Assembly (NCBI GenBank): GCA_902490055.1 | Contig: CABUCP010000003.1 | Coordinates: forward strand, 1 to 26,443 | From: an uncultured Klebsiella sp. | Lineage (GTDB): Bacteria > Pseudomonadota > Gammaproteobacteria > Enterobacterales > Enterobacteriaceae | Length of the DNA stretch: 26,443 nt | Reading direction: 5' to 3' | Part shown: piece after piece, positions 15,745 through 24,628 of the stretch | Numbering within the stretch: the stretch's first letter is position 1 | How the letters are laid out: every line of letters starts with the position of its first letter | Translations under genes and position numbers: made by a program | Notes under the pieces: model-generated | The model's input: the letters and a program-made list of their open reading frames with translations, nothing else | Told to the model about the DNA's origin: nothing | Databases searched by the model: none

Positions 15745-16695
15745 TCAATGAGGCGACATAGCGATCTCTTCTTCTGCTAAACCGGTAATTTTCAATACCG
15801 TATCCCGGGCTATACCGTCGGCCAGCATTATCCGCGCAATCCGCAGCGCCTCGGCGTGCTGCCCTTCTTGCCGCCCTTCTTGCCGCCCTTCTTGTCTGCC
15901 TTCAAGCCGTCCTTCGCGCTTGCCTTTTCTGCGGCCGACTTCCTGTAATCTTTCGGCGATGGTCATCAATCTCTCCCTATGTTGAGGAACCCGATGCGCG
16001 ACTTCGCGGATAAACCGGCCAAAGCGGCGCGCGTTGCCAGTTTTCAGCAGATAATTAAATAGCGTTTTTAGCTGCCTGTCATTAGCGTAACCGTTAAGTA
16101 AAATCGACGTTAGCTGCTCAACAATCCCCATCAAATCGCGCTGACGAATATGTTTTTGCATCAATTCTAATAACGCCACGCGCCGGTGCCCCACAATTTC
16201 ATCATCCGGGATAACCGTAATATCCACCAGCGGAAAGGGTGACGAATAAAGCGCCCGCGCCAGCTGTGGATCGGCAAAGTTGTCCAGCCAGTTGAGCGTC
16301 CAGGGATACGGCGACGCAGAACCATGATAGAACAGTATCGGCACCACCAGCGGCAAGGTTTTATGGCCGCCGTCAAGATGCCGCTGCATCGCGGCAACAG
16401 CATAGCGCATCAGGCGAAATGCCATCTGCATATCGGGTGAACTTTGATGCTCAATAACCACATAAATGTAACCCTCGCCAGAAGCGGTTTTTAGCGACCA
16501 CAGCACATCCGAATACCAGGCACGCAGGTTCTCCTCGATAAAACTACCCGATTCCAGTTGTAGCGAATTTAGATCGCAAATCTGACGCAGCGCGGGCGGT
16601 AAGTGGATCGCCAGAAAATCACGAGCGGTTTCAGCATGTGTAAGAAACTGTTTGAAAACCGCATCATGCGGCGTCGACGTTGTGGACCTTTCCAT
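15745..16695 (-). CDS. Rpn family recombination-promoting nuclease / putative transposase
   Basis: 316-aa protein of the Rpn (YhgA-like, PD-(D/E)XK nuclease) family. E. coli RpnA-E proteins are DNA endonucleases that raise recombination. Start of the family domain is '[17 protein letters not shown]'. Putative catalytic residues are the Asp in 'WYSDVLW' and Glu-x-Gln in 'YVVIEHQSS'. The C-terminal region holds a charged EGRL/EGRQ repeat followed by '[15 protein letters not shown]', typical of the family tail. The frame is open up to 16881, but the family starts at MERS; ATG 16695 follows 'TGGGGCG', so I chose it. It lies alone, divergent from yjiN. In E. coli an rpn gene (yjiP, rpnD) also lies in this neighbourhood. 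Confidence 0.9.
   Translation of the reverse strand: MERSTTSTPHDAVFKQFLTHAETARDFLAIHLPPALRQICDLNSLQLESGSFIEENLRAWYSDVLWSLKTASGEGYIYVVIEHQSSPDMQMAFRLMRYAVAAMQRHLDGGHKTLPLVVPILFYHGSASPYPWTLNWLDNFADPQLARALYSSPFPLVDITVIPDDEIVGHRRVALLELMQKHIRQRDLMGIVEQLTSILLNGYANDRQLKTLFNYLLKTGNARRFGRFIREVAHRVPQHRERLMTIAERLQEVGRRKGKREGRLEGRQEGRQEGRQEGQHAEALRIARIMLADGIARDTVLKITGLAEEEIAMSPH
15861..15908 (-). repeat. 12-bp in-frame tandem repeat inside the rpn gene
   Basis: Units of GCCCTTCTTGCC on the plus strand at 15861-15872, 15873-15884 and 15885-15896 (last with one change), then a diverged copy at 15897-15908. On the coding strand each encodes Glu-Gly-Arg-Gln/Leu. A 12-bp unit preserves the frame, so copy-number change would alter only the length of the charged linker. 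Confidence 0.9.
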
Positions 16696-16900
16696 GTGTT
16701 CGCCCCAGCAAGCCAATCCTGTGGCGACTTTATGCTGCTGAATTGTCCCTGACACTCGACAATCCGCGTTTTTACGCGCCGTGCCGAAAGCTAATTTCCG
16801 CGTGCTGCAAGCGTGACCTGACTTTGGCAGCCCACTCGCAATTTCACCTGCGCGTACAGGAAGTTGTGCCGATTTTTGCATGACCTCGCCGTCAGGTTAT
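16696..16900. promoter_or_regulatory. Divergent intergenic region between rpn and yjiN
   Basis: About 205 bases that must hold both promoters. I see no convincing -35/-10 pair, operator palindrome or REP element. The open frames through it on both strands show no similarity to known proteins that I recognise. Confidence 0.4.
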
Positions 16901-18193
16901 ATGCTTAAGCCTATGGAAAAAATTGCTGAATTAAAACGCGCTAAGCTGTTGGCGCTGTCGCTGCTGCTGATTGCGGCGGCGCTATTTATTACCACACTCC
17001 TGCTGCCGCCGACGCCGTGGGTCAGCGCGCTGAAGGCCATTTCCGAAGCGGCGATGGTTGGGGCGCTGGCCGACTGGTTTGCGGTGGTAGCCCTGTTTCG
17101 CCGCATTCCACTGCCGTTTGTCGCCCGCCATACGGCGATTATCCCGCGTAATAAAGACCGTATCGCCGACAATCTTGGCCATTTCGTGCAGGAGAAATTT
17201 CTCGATACCCCATCGCTGGTCGCGCTGATCCGCCGCTATGAACCAGCCCTGATGCTCGGAAACTGGTTTAGCCAGCCCGAAAACGCGCGCCGCGTAGGCC
17301 AGCATCTGCTGCAGGTGATGAGCGGTTTTCTCGAACTCACCGACGATACCCGCATTCAGCGCCTGCTGCGACGCGCGGTACATAAAGCGATTGATAAGGT
17401 CGACCTGACGCAGACCAGCGCCATGATGCTGGAGGGGCTGACCCGCGATAATCGCCATCAGAAGCTGCTGGATTCGCTGATAAGCCAGCTTATCGCCCTG
17501 CTGCAGCGCGACAGCTCTCGCGCCTTTATCGCCCGCGGCATTGTCCACTGGCTGGAAACCGAACACCCGTTGAAAGCTAAAATTTTACCGACCGAGTGGC
17601 TCGGCGAACACAGCGCCGAAATGGTGACGGATGCGGTGAATACGCTGCTTGATGAAGTCAGCCAGGACCGCGCGCATCAGATTCGTCAGGCCTTCGACCG
17701 CGCGGCGCAGAAGCTTATCGACAACCTGAAATCCGATCCGCAAATGGCGCAAAAAGCCGATAACATCAAAGCGTATTTAAAAAACGACGAGACCTTTAAC
17801 CGTTATCTCGGCGAGGTGTGGGCCGACCTGCGCGGTTGGGTAAAAAACGATATCAACAGCGACGATTCACGCATCAAGCAGCGGATCGCCGAGGCCGGTC
17901 AATGGTTTGGTGAAACGCTGGTACGCGACGACGCGCTGCGCGAATCGCTGAACGAACACCTGGAGCAGGCGGCGCATCGGGTGGCGCCGGAATTTGCCAC
18001 CTTCCTGACCCGCCATATCAGCGACACGGTCAAAAGCTGGGACCCGCGCGATATGTCGCGACAGATCGAGCTCAACATCGGTAAGGACCTGCAGTTTATT
18101 CGCATCAACGGCACGCTGGTCGGCGGCACCATCGGCCTCGGCCTGTGGCTGTTATCGCAAATTCCGTCGCTGCTGCATCTGCATATTGGCTGA
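16901..18193 (+). CDS. yjiN: DUF445 family inner-membrane protein YjiN
   Basis: About 430-aa protein close to E. coli YjiN throughout; function unknown. Features are an N-terminal membrane helix ('[20 protein letters not shown]'), the family signature '[20 protein letters not shown]', a long helical cytoplasmic or periplasmic region, and a C-terminal helix ('[18 protein letters not shown]'). Three in-frame ATGs exist at 16880, 16901 and 16913. The E. coli protein begins at the third (MEKIAELKR). I prefer 16901 because 'CAGG' lies a few bases upstream, but 16913 is possible. It is followed after 56 bases by mdtM, as neighbours in E. coli. Confidence 0.92.
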   Translation: MLKPMEKIAELKRAKLLALSLLLIAAALFITTLLLPPTPWVSALKAISEAAMVGALADWFAVVALFRRIPLPFVARHTAIIPRNKDRIADNLGHFVQEKFLDTPSLVALIRRYEPALMLGNWFSQPENARRVGQHLLQVMSGFLELTDDTRIQRLLRRAVHKAIDKVDLTQTSAMMLEGLTRDNRHQKLLDSLISQLIALLQRDSSRAFIARGIVHWLETEHPLKAKILPTEWLGEHSAEMVTDAVNTLLDEVSQDRAHQIRQAFDRAAQKLIDNLKSDPQMAQKADNIKAYLKNDETFNRYLGEVWADLRGWVKNDINSDDSRIKQRIAEAGQWFGETLVRDDALRESLNEHLEQAAHRVAPEFATFLTRHISDTVKSWDPRDMSRQIELNIGKDLQFIRINGTLVGGTIGLGLWLLSQIPSLLHLHIG

Positions 18194-18194
18194 A

Positions 18195-18215
18195 AATGGT
18201 AGCATCATAACCATT
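18195..18215. other. Short inverted repeat in the yjiN-mdtM gap
   Basis: AATGGT-N9-ACCATT (18195-18200 with 18210-18215) immediately after the yjiN stop and 35 bases before the mdtM ATG. It could be a weak hairpin or an operator; no U-run follows, so it is not a clear terminator. Confidence 0.4.
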
Positions 18216-18249
18216 CTTACGATCACTACCCGACGGCAAGGAGACGGCT

Positions 18250-19494
18250 ATGTCATGGATTTCGCGATTGGGCGCCCGCTACTGCGCATCGCTGTTCTTT
18301 CCGATGGCGCTGATCCTGTATGACTTCTCCGCCTATCTGACCACCGATCTGATCCAGCCGGGGATCCTCCACGTGGTGCGGGATTTCAATGCCGATGTGG
18401 CGCTGGCTCCGGCGTCGGTGAGCCTGTATATGGCCGGCGGGATGGCGCTGCAGTGGCTACTGGGGCCGCTTTCCGATCGTATTGGCCGCCGGCCGGTATT
18501 GCTAAGCGGCGCGCTGATTTTCACCCTCGCCTGTTTCGCCACGCTGTGGACGACCTCAATGACCCAGTTTCTGATTGCCCGCTTCGTGCAGGGCACCAGC
18601 ATCTGTTTTATCGCCACCGTCGGCTACGTGAGCGTGCAGGAAGCCTATGACGAAAAGCGGTCGATCAAGCTGATGGCGGTGATCACCTCCATCGTGCTGG
18701 TCGCGCCGATCGTCGGCCCGCTTTCCGGGGCGGCGCTGATGCACTTTATTCACTGGAAAGCGCTGTTTGGCATTATTGCCGCGATGGGGTTGGTGGCCTG
18801 GCTGGGTTTACTGTTTAACATGCCGGAGACGGTGCGCCGCGGCGACGTGCCGTTTAGCCCGCTCGGCGTGGCGCGCGATTTTCGCGACGTCTTCCGTAAC
18901 CGCATCTTTATACTTGGCGCCGCCACGCTGGCGTTGAGCTACATTCCGCTGATGAGTTGGGTGGCGGTATCGCCGGTGATTTTAATGGATGCCGGCGGAC
19001 TCACCACCAGCGAGTTTGCATGGAGCCAGGTACCGGTCTTCAGCGCGGTCATTATCGCCAACCTGTCGGTGGCGCGCTGGGTGAAAGACCCCACCCGCCC
19101 GCGCTTTGTGCTCAGTGCCGTGCCCATCCAGATGATCGGCCTGGCGATCCTGATTGTCGGTAATCTGGCGTGGCCGCACGTTTGGCTGTGGTCGGTGCTT
19201 GGTACCTGTTTCTACGCATTCGGTATCGGGCTGATTTTCCCGACGCTATTCCGTTTTACCCTGTTTTCCAATGATTTGCCGAAAGGCACCGTTTCCGCCT
19301 CGCTGAATATCGTGATCCTCAGCGTCAGCGCGTTATCGATTGAAGGCGCGCGCTGGCTGTGGTTCCATGGCGGAAGATTACCGTTCCATCTGTTGGCGGT
19401 GGTCGCCGGGATCGTCGCCGCCTGCACTCTGGCCGGATTGTTACGCAATTTGCGTCAGCGTTCAGAGGCGGTTATCGAAGCCCGACAATCCTGA
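18250..19494 (+). CDS. mdtM: Multidrug efflux MFS transporter MdtM
   Basis: 414-aa inner-membrane drug/H+ antiporter of the DHA1 family. E. coli MdtM (YjiO, 410 aa) exports chloramphenicol, quaternary cations and bile salts and supports alkaline pH tolerance. About 12 hydrophobic segments are visible. Motif A '[13 protein letters not shown]' follows helix 2. Asp25 ('[10 protein letters not shown]') and Arg111 ('[11 protein letters not shown]') correspond to the essential Asp22 and Arg108 of the E. coli protein, shifted by a three-residue longer N-terminus. AAGGAG lies seven bases before the ATG. The next gene starts 24 bases downstream and may be co-transcribed. Confidence 0.95.
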   Translation: MSWISRLGARYCASLFFPMALILYDFSAYLTTDLIQPGILHVVRDFNADVALAPASVSLYMAGGMALQWLLGPLSDRIGRRPVLLSGALIFTLACFATLWTTSMTQFLIARFVQGTSICFIATVGYVSVQEAYDEKRSIKLMAVITSIVLVAPIVGPLSGAALMHFIHWKALFGIIAAMGLVAWLGLLFNMPETVRRGDVPFSPLGVARDFRDVFRNRIFILGAATLALSYIPLMSWVAVSPVILMDAGGLTTSEFAWSQVPVFSAVIIANLSVARWVKDPTRPRFVLSAVPIQMIGLAILIVGNLAWPHVWLWSVLGTCFYAFGIGLIFPTLFRFTLFSNDLPKGTVSASLNIVILSVSALSIEGARWLWFHGGRLPFHLLAVVAGIVAACTLAGLLRNLRQRSEAVIEARQS

Positions 19495-19518
19495 TTAACC
19501 CACAGAGAGTAACCACGC

Positions 19519-19758
19519 ATGAGCGATATTGAACTCAGCCAGGCGCAGCGCGATCTGCTGCGCGAGCGGCTAAGCAAATACTGCGAAGAGACCTTTAACC
19601 TTGAGCTGGAACAGTTCGACGCCGAGTTTTTTGTCGACTTTATCGCTAAAGAACTGGGGCCTCTGTTCTACAACGCCGGTATTGAGGAAGCCATCCGTAC
19701 CCATCTGGCCTGGAGCGAGCGGATCCAGGAAGAGATGGATTTAAAGAAGGTCTATTAA
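19519..19758 (+). CDS. DUF2164 family protein
   Basis: 79-aa acidic soluble protein matching DUF2164 as I recall it. The pattern is 'LSQAQRDLLRERLSKYCEETFNLELEQFDAEFFVDFIAKELGP', an aromatic-rich centre with 'FYNAGIEEA', and a helical tail. No known function. It starts 24 bases after mdtM with only a weak 'GAGAG' ribosome-binding site 10 bases upstream. A separate promoter precedes yjiM, so it more probably belongs with mdtM. Confidence 0.85.
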   Translation: MSDIELSQAQRDLLRERLSKYCEETFNLELEQFDAEFFVDFIAKELGPLFYNAGIEEAIRTHLAWSERIQEEMDLKKVY

Positions 19759-19807
19759 CCCCGCCGGGATGGGCGAGAGATCAATAAATACTCACAAATA
19801 ACATGGT

Positions 19808-19813
19808 TATAAT
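19808..19813 (+). promoter_or_regulatory. Probable -10 box of the yjiM-yjiL operon
   Basis: TATAAT, a perfect sigma-70 -10 hexamer, 42 bases before the yjiM ATG in a 97-base gap. At 17-bp spacing the -35 position reads TAAATA (19785-19790), which is poor, so an activator may be needed. The ribosome-binding site is 'GGGGAAGGAAA'. Confidence 0.6.
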
Positions 19814-19855
19814 GGCGACTCTTTCATCATCTCCCGTGTACGGGGAAGGAAAATC

Positions 19856-21007
19856 ATGTCGCTCATCACCGATCTACCCGCCATCTTCGATCAATTCTCA
19901 GAAGCTCGCCAGAAAGGCTTTCTCACCGTCATGGAGCTCAAAGAGCAGAACGTGCCGCTGGTAGGCACCTACTGCACCTTTATGCCGCAGGAGATAGCCA
20001 TGGCGGCGGGCGCCGTCGTCGTCTCGCTGTGCTCCACTTCCGATGAGACTATTGAAGAGGCGGAGAAAGACCTGCCGCGCAACCTCTGCCCGCTGATCAA
20101 GAGCAGCTACGGCTTTGGCAAAACCGATAAATGCCCCTACTTTTACTTCTCTGACCTGGTGGTCGGCGAAACCACCTGCGACGGCAAAAAGAAGATGTAC
20201 GAGTACATGGCCGAGTTCAAAGCGGTGCACGTCATGCAGTTGCCGAACAGCGCCAGCGACGCCGCCTCCCGCGCGTTATGGAAAGCGGAAATCAAACGCC
20301 TGCAGCAGGCGATTGAAACGCGTTTCGCTACCCCCATCAGCGAAGCGGCGATGCGTGAGGCCATCGTGCTGAAAAACCGCGAACGCCGGGCGCTGGCCCA
20401 TTTCTATCGCCTTGGCCAGCTCAATCCGCCGGCGCTTAGCGGCAGCGATATTCTGAAAGTGGTCTATGGCGCGACCTTCCGCTTCGACAAAAGCGCGCTG
20501 ATTGACGAACTCAACGCGATGGCGGAACGTATCCATCAGCAATGGCAAGAAGGCCAACGGCTGGCGTCCCGTCCGCGTATTCTGATCACCGGCTGCCCGA
20601 TCGGCGGCGCGGCGGAAAAAGTGGTGCGCGCTATCGAAGACAACGGCGGCTGGGTAGTGGGCTATGAGAACTGCACCGGCGCCAAAGCTACCGAGCGCTG
20701 CGTGGCGGAGGACGGCGATGTTTACGATGCCTTAACCGATAAATATCTCGCCATCGGTTGCTCCTGTATTTCTCCTAACGACCAGCGCCTGCAATTGCTA
20801 AGCCAGATGGTCGAAGAGTATCAGGCCGACGGCGTGGTCGATGTGATTCTGCAGGCCTGCCATACCTACGCCGTAGAATCGCTGGCGATTAAGCGTCACG
20901 TACGCCAGCAGCACGACATCCCCTATATCGCGATTGAAACCGACTATTCGACGGCCGACCTCGGCCAGCTAAGCACCCGCGTCGCCGCCTTTATTGAAAT
21001 GCTATAA
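19856..21007 (+). CDS. yjiM: 2-hydroxyacyl-CoA dehydratase-family / double-cubane-cluster-type reductase YjiM
   Basis: 383-aa cytoplasmic iron-sulphur protein of the HgdB/HgdC-like dehydratase D family, same length as E. coli YjiM. Cysteines suited to cluster binding are Cys40 ('GTYCTFMPQE'), Cys59, Cys78 ('NLCPLIKSSYGFG'), Cys93 ('DKCPYFYFSD') and Cys108. More lie in the second half ('ITGCPIGGA', 'YENCTGAKATERC', 'IGCSCISPND', 'QACHTY'). Relatives form double-cubane [8Fe-9S] clusters and need an ATP-hydrolysing activase for electron transfer; that gene follows directly. Natural substrate unknown. No second dehydratase subunit is adjacent, which favours a homodimeric double-cubane-type enzyme over a classic two-subunit dehydratase. 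Confidence 0.9.
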   Translation: MSLITDLPAIFDQFSEARQKGFLTVMELKEQNVPLVGTYCTFMPQEIAMAAGAVVVSLCSTSDETIEEAEKDLPRNLCPLIKSSYGFGKTDKCPYFYFSDLVVGETTCDGKKKMYEYMAEFKAVHVMQLPNSASDAASRALWKAEIKRLQQAIETRFATPISEAAMREAIVLKNRERRALAHFYRLGQLNPPALSGSDILKVVYGATFRFDKSALIDELNAMAERIHQQWQEGQRLASRPRILITGCPIGGAAEKVVRAIEDNGGWVVGYENCTGAKATERCVAEDGDVYDALTDKYLAIGCSCISPNDQRLQLLSQMVEEYQADGVVDVILQACHTYAVESLAIKRHVRQQHDIPYIAIETDYSTADLGQLSTRVAAFIEML

Positions 21008-21016
21008 GGAGCGCGC

Positions 21017-21784
21017 GTGATTTATACGATAGGTATTGATTCCGGCTCCACCGCGACCAAGGGTATCCTGCTGGCAGACGGCATCATCGTGCGCCGTTTT
21101 CTCTGTCCGACGCCCTTTCGCCCCGCCGACGCCATTCACGAGGCCTGGGAGACGCTGCGCGCAGGCCTCGCGGTAACGCCTTTTTTAACCCTCACCGGCT
21201 ATGGCCGCCAGTTGGTCGATTTCGCCGATAAGCAGGTGACCGAGATTTCCTGTCACGGGCTCGGCGCGCGTCTGCTGGCGCCGGAAACCCGCACAGTGAT
21301 TGATATCGGCGGCCAGGACAGCAAAGTCATCCAGTTGGATGCGCAGGGCAACCTCAGCGACTTTCTGATGAATGACAAATGCGCCGCCGGCACCGGCCGC
21401 TTCCTCGAAGTGATCTCGCGAACCCTCGGCGCCAGCGTCGAACAGCTGGACGCCATTACCCAAGGCGTAGAACCGCACGCCATCACCAGCATGTGCACGG
21501 TATTTGCCGAATCGGAAGTGATCAGCCTGCGTTCCGCCGGAGTCTCTCCGGAGTCAATTCTGGCCGGGGTGATCAACGCCATGGCGCGGCGCAGCGCGAA
21601 CTTTATCGGCCGCTTATCGGCACAGGGGCCGCTGCTGTTTACCGGCGGCGTCAGCCACTGCGCCGCCTTCGCCCGCATGCTGGAGATGCATGTCGGCATA
21701 GCGGTCGCCACCCATCCCGACGCCCAGTTCGCCGGAGCGATCGGCGCGGCGCTGATCGGCCAGCGCCAGAAGAGACGCCCATGA
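21017..21784 (+). CDS. yjiL: BadF/BcrA/HgdC-type ATPase activator YjiL
   Basis: 255-aa ASKHA-fold ATPase that drives low-potential electrons into its partner, here presumably YjiM. The phosphate-1 motif is 'GIDSGSTATKG' at the N-terminus, and 'VIDIGGQDSKVI' is the second nucleotide-binding motif. Cys122 ('NDKCAAGTGRFLE') and Cys160 ('TSMCTVFAESE') are the two ligands each subunit gives to the [4Fe-4S] cluster bridging the homodimer. 'FTGGVSHCAAFA' is near the C-terminus. It starts 9 bases after yjiM with GGAG upstream, and its stop overlaps the next start (ATGA). Confidence 0.93.
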   Translation: MIYTIGIDSGSTATKGILLADGIIVRRFLCPTPFRPADAIHEAWETLRAGLAVTPFLTLTGYGRQLVDFADKQVTEISCHGLGARLLAPETRTVIDIGGQDSKVIQLDAQGNLSDFLMNDKCAAGTGRFLEVISRTLGASVEQLDAITQGVEPHAITSMCTVFAESEVISLRSAGVSPESILAGVINAMARRSANFIGRLSAQGPLLFTGGVSHCAAFARMLEMHVGIAVATHPDAQFAGAIGAALIGQRQKRRP

Positions 21785-22035
21785 GCCGTTGGCTGTATCT
21801 GTTTCATTCCACCGTTGGCGTGGTGCGCACCCGCAAGGCGTTGCAGGCCGCCGGAGTTGCCTTTCAGATTCAGGATATTCCGCGCCAGCTGCGCGGCGGC
21901 TGCGGTCTGTGCATATTGATTGAGGGAAGCGAAGAAGCGGCGCGAAGCTGGATAATCGCCGGGCACACCGCGGCGCTATATCAGCAGAACGGGGAAGCGT
22001 GGCGCTGCATCGCCAGCTTCCCGCAGGAGGATTAA
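21781..22035 (+). CDS. DUF3343 family protein (putative Se/S carrier-like)
   Basis: 84-aa protein whose ATG overlaps the yjiL stop (ATGA at 21781-21784), indicating coupled translation. The sequence 'LYLFHSTVGVVRTRKALQAAGVAFQIQDIPRQL' followed by 'GGCGLCILI' fits DUF3343, described as a putative Se/S carrier-like family. Cys41 and Cys44 form a CxxC-like pair. Function unknown. The operon position suggests a role in supplying sulphur or in maturing or protecting the YjiM/YjiL clusters; that is inference. Its 3' end overlaps the end of the convergent DUF2955 gene by four bases. Confidence 0.85.
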   Translation: MSRWLYLFHSTVGVVRTRKALQAAGVAFQIQDIPRQLRGGCGLCILIEGSEEAARSWIIAGHTAALYQQNGEAWRCIASFPQED

Positions 22036-23096
22036 TCGGTAATCACAAAGCGGGTCGGCGCAAAGCAGTTCAACACCCGATGCACGAGGAAAACCATGGT
22101 GAGCGTCGCCACCAGCGAGACCGTGACCGAGGTGATGCGGTACAGGTCGCTGAACACCAGATCCTGATCCGGATGCAGGTTCTGACCAAACATAATACCG
22201 ATGGTGGTGATGCTGGCGAAGCCCACGCCGGCGCCCACTTTCTCCATTACATGCAGGCGGGCGCTGAAGGCCAGGCCAAGCCCAATTAGCGGCATCATCA
22301 GAACCATATGGTTGCTGAAATCATAGATAATCAGCTGCACCACCAGAATATACAGACAGGCCAGCACCACGCCCACCACCCGCCAGATCGAGCTAATCAC
22401 CGCGCCGCGATAGTGCATCGGGAACAGGATCAGGATCCCGGCCATCAGCGCCGACAGCGAATCACTCAGGTCGCAGACCTGGAAAATCACGAAGATAATG
22501 GTCGCCACCGTACCGGAGAGCAGCGATTCATGGCGGATCCGCGCCGCGTCTTTCTCAATGCGCGGCGGCGGTTTGCGCGGTTCAACGTCCGGGATCAGAT
22601 AGTGCAGCAGCGCGCTCAGCGCCACCGCCATCACGCAGGCTTCCATATTGGAGAACATCAGCGTGTGCCAGTTGCTGGTGGGATAGCTCATAAAGTTAAG
22701 CATCGTACTCTGGCACACCACGCCCATCGACCCCAGCAGGAACAGCGGCCCCTGGCTCATAAAGCGAAAGCGCATCACGTACAGGCCGAAGACGACCAGC
22801 GTCATGATGACCGGCCACTGCGACAGATAGCCGACGATCAGCACCATTTCGACGCAGTTGACCGCCGCGCTGAACACAAACTGCCGGGCGACGTGGCGGT
22901 TGAAGACCGGTACCAGCGACAGCAGCATCAGCGGATAGACGACGAAAAACACACCGTACTGCACGTCGTAGAAGGTTGAAATACTCAGCGCGATGGTACC
23001 GGCGACGGCGATCCGGACCGTCTGGCGAAAATCATTGGCCGTGTAGACGATATTGCCGTGCGGGGTAAAAACGCGCGCCAGGGTGTTAATAGACAT
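22032..23096 (-). CDS. DUF2955 (FUSC-like) inner-membrane transporter subunit
   Basis: 354-aa membrane protein with two blocks of about five hydrophobic segments separated by a charged loop ('DVEPRKPPPRIEKDAARIRHE'). This duplicated layout is that of the fusaric-acid/aromatic-acid efflux (AaeB, FUSC) superfamily. I assign it to DUF2955 from memory of the family and from the HlyD neighbour. Likely role is the inner-membrane part of a two-component efflux pump; substrate unknown. Its start overlaps the end of the HlyD gene by 11 bases, so the two are translationally linked. Confidence 0.8.
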   Translation of the reverse strand: MSINTLARVFTPHGNIVYTANDFRQTVRIAVAGTIALSISTFYDVQYGVFFVVYPLMLLSLVPVFNRHVARQFVFSAAVNCVEMVLIVGYLSQWPVIMTLVVFGLYVMRFRFMSQGPLFLLGSMGVVCQSTMLNFMSYPTSNWHTLMFSNMEACVMAVALSALLHYLIPDVEPRKPPPRIEKDAARIRHESLLSGTVATIIFVIFQVCDLSDSLSALMAGILILFPMHYRGAVISSIWRVVGVVLACLYILVVQLIIYDFSNHMVLMMPLIGLGLAFSARLHVMEKVGAGVGFASITTIGIMFGQNLHPDQDLVFSDLYRITSVTVSLVATLTMVFLVHRVLNCFAPTRFVITD

Positions 23097-24153
23097 AATG
23101 CAACCAGCTCACCAGATGGATCTGCAGGCCGGCAAAGGTGCGGGCGAATGGCCCATCGCTATTGTACAGCTGCACCGTAGCGCGGGCGCCGGTCGGCAAC
23201 GGCTTGTCCAGCGGTTGATCGAGCGCGACGTGAATCCGCATGCGCTGCGCATCGCGCACCCAGCGGGTGGACTGCTCCGGCTGCGACAGTTGGCCATTCA
23301 CCGCTTCCTGGCCGGCAAGAATACCGGCATCGCTACTGGTAACGTGCGCCGGGAAGACTTTACCCGGCAGCGCGTCGAACACTACTGCCGCGTCGGTATT
23401 CACCGCGGTGTGGCGCAGGCTTTTTTCGCGGAAGTCGGCGACGATATCGGTGTGGTTGTTGACCAGCGCCAGCACGGCGGTGGCGGCGGTGGCGTAAATC
23501 CCCGGATTAAGCTGTAGATTACTGACCATACCATCGGTCTCGGCGCGGACCTGGGTCCAGCCGAGATTGAGCTGCGCCTCTTCCAGCGCGTTGCGGTATT
23601 TTTGCAGCGTCACGTTGTGCTTATCATCGCGCTCGCCGCGCTGGATCAGCAGGTTCTGAATTTGCGCATTCAGAGCGCTGACCGATTGTTCGCTGGTCTG
23701 CCAGGTGGTGCGCACTTTATCAAGATCCGCTTGCGACACGTTCTGCAGGGTGCTCAGGCGCTGGTAGCGGTCGAGGGTGACTTTGTCATTACGCGCGGTG
23801 TACTGCGCGGTACGCAGGTTGGCGCGAGCGGCGGCGATTTGCGCATCCAACTGCTGGTTGCTCAGCTTCGCCTGTTCAAGGGCGATTTGCGCCGCTTCAA
23901 CTTTATTAATGAATGGCGTTGGGTCGAGTTCATACAACAGCTCGCCCTTTTTCACCTGGCTATTGTTGTGCACGTAGACGTGCGAGACGTAGCCGGAGAC
24001 CCGCGACGAGACCGGGGTCACCACGCGCATTACGGTGGAGTCCGGGGTCAGCGGGATCCAGATATCGGCAACGATAAACCAGGCGAATATCGCCAGGAAA
24101 GCGGCAATACTCACCCTTACCCAGCGGGCAAATTTTTGTTCTGGCGTCATCAT
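23086..24153 (-). CDS. HlyD/EmrA-type membrane fusion (periplasmic adaptor) protein
   Basis: 355-aa adaptor subunit. One N-terminal membrane anchor (about 12-34, 'VSIAAFLAIFAWFIVADIW'). A biotinyl-lipoyl-like half ('SRVSGYVSHVYVHNNSQVKKGELLYELDP') is followed by a long alpha-hairpin coiled coil (about 80-190, rich in Ala, Gln, Leu), a second lipoyl half ('QVRAETDGMVSNLQLNPGIY'), and a beta-barrel region ('LPGKVFPAHVTSSDAG'). It would link the DUF2955 pump to an outer-membrane channel. The start is five bases after the MarR stop and lacks a good ribosome-binding site, so coupling to marR translation is likely. Confidence 0.9.
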   Translation of the reverse strand: MMTPEQKFARWVRVSIAAFLAIFAWFIVADIWIPLTPDSTVMRVVTPVSSRVSGYVSHVYVHNNSQVKKGELLYELDPTPFINKVEAAQIALEQAKLSNQQLDAQIAAARANLRTAQYTARNDKVTLDRYQRLSTLQNVSQADLDKVRTTWQTSEQSVSALNAQIQNLLIQRGERDDKHNVTLQKYRNALEEAQLNLGWTQVRAETDGMVSNLQLNPGIYATAATAVLALVNNHTDIVADFREKSLRHTAVNTDAAVVFDALPGKVFPAHVTSSDAGILAGQEAVNGQLSQPEQSTRWVRDAQRMRIHVALDQPLDKPLPTGARATVQLYNSDGPFARTFAGLQIHLVSWLHYVY

Positions 24154-24158
24154 AGTTT

Positions 24159-24623
24159 TTAGATCTTGTTATCTTCTTCGCGGATTGTCCGCAAGTTGCA
24201 GGCGATTTGATTTAATGTCGCGCTGAAGGTGTCGAGGTCCGCTTCGGGGATGGTTTCCGTCACGCGGTCTTGATAAGTCTCAATAACGCGGTTCAGCTTT
24301 TCAAGGATAGCGCGGCCTTCCGTCGTCAGCGTGAGCAGGCGAATGCGCTTGTCATATGGCGATGTGGAGCGCAGCAGATAGCCCTGCTTTTCCAGCTGCG
24401 TGAGGGTGCGCATCAGCGGCGGCAGTTCAATGCCCTGCACTTCCGCCAGTTCGCTCACCGAGACGTTGCACCCCAGCTGATGTAGCTGCATCAGCACCGT
24501 CCAGCTTGACTGGGTCAGGCCGGTATCGGTAATGGCGCTGTCGATAATCGCGCGCCACTGGCGCACCACCATCGCCATGCGCATCCCCATCGGGCGGCGG
24601 GCAAACCGTTCGTCTTCGGTCAT
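24159..24623 (-). CDS. MarR family transcriptional regulator
   Basis: 154-aa winged-helix protein, first gene of the MarR-HlyD-DUF2955 operon. The recognition region is 'VSVSELAEVQGIELPPLMRTLTQLEKQGYLLR', followed by the wing with 'SPYDKRIRLLTLTTEGRAIL', the DxRxxxLxLT pattern of MarR proteins. Probably an autorepressor relieved by small aromatic or phenolic ligands, as for MarR, EmrR and SlyA. The ribosome-binding site GAGGAAAG lies inside the right arm of an inverted repeat (24629-24652), so repressor binding or RNA folding there would block expression. Confidence 0.93.
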   Translation of the reverse strand: MTEDERFARRPMGMRMAMVVRQWRAIIDSAITDTGLTQSSWTVLMQLHQLGCNVSVSELAEVQGIELPPLMRTLTQLEKQGYLLRSTSPYDKRIRLLTLTTEGRAILEKLNRVIETYQDRVTETIPEADLDTFSATLNQIACNLRTIREEDNKI

Positions 24624-24628
24624 CTTAC

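Noticed and set aside
15861..15908. Short tandem repeat as a CRISPR array
   Set aside because: Units are 12 bp with no spacers and lie in frame inside a coding sequence.
16696..16881. 62-codon N-terminal extension of the Rpn protein
   Set aside because: The family begins at [11 protein letters not shown], a ribosome-binding-like TGGGGCG precedes that ATG, and the extension would run across the whole divergent promoter region.
22308..22979. 223-aa plus-strand open frame opposite the DUF2955 gene
   Set aside because: Extreme His/Arg/Gln/Asp composition, typical of the complement of a membrane-protein gene; no start signals.
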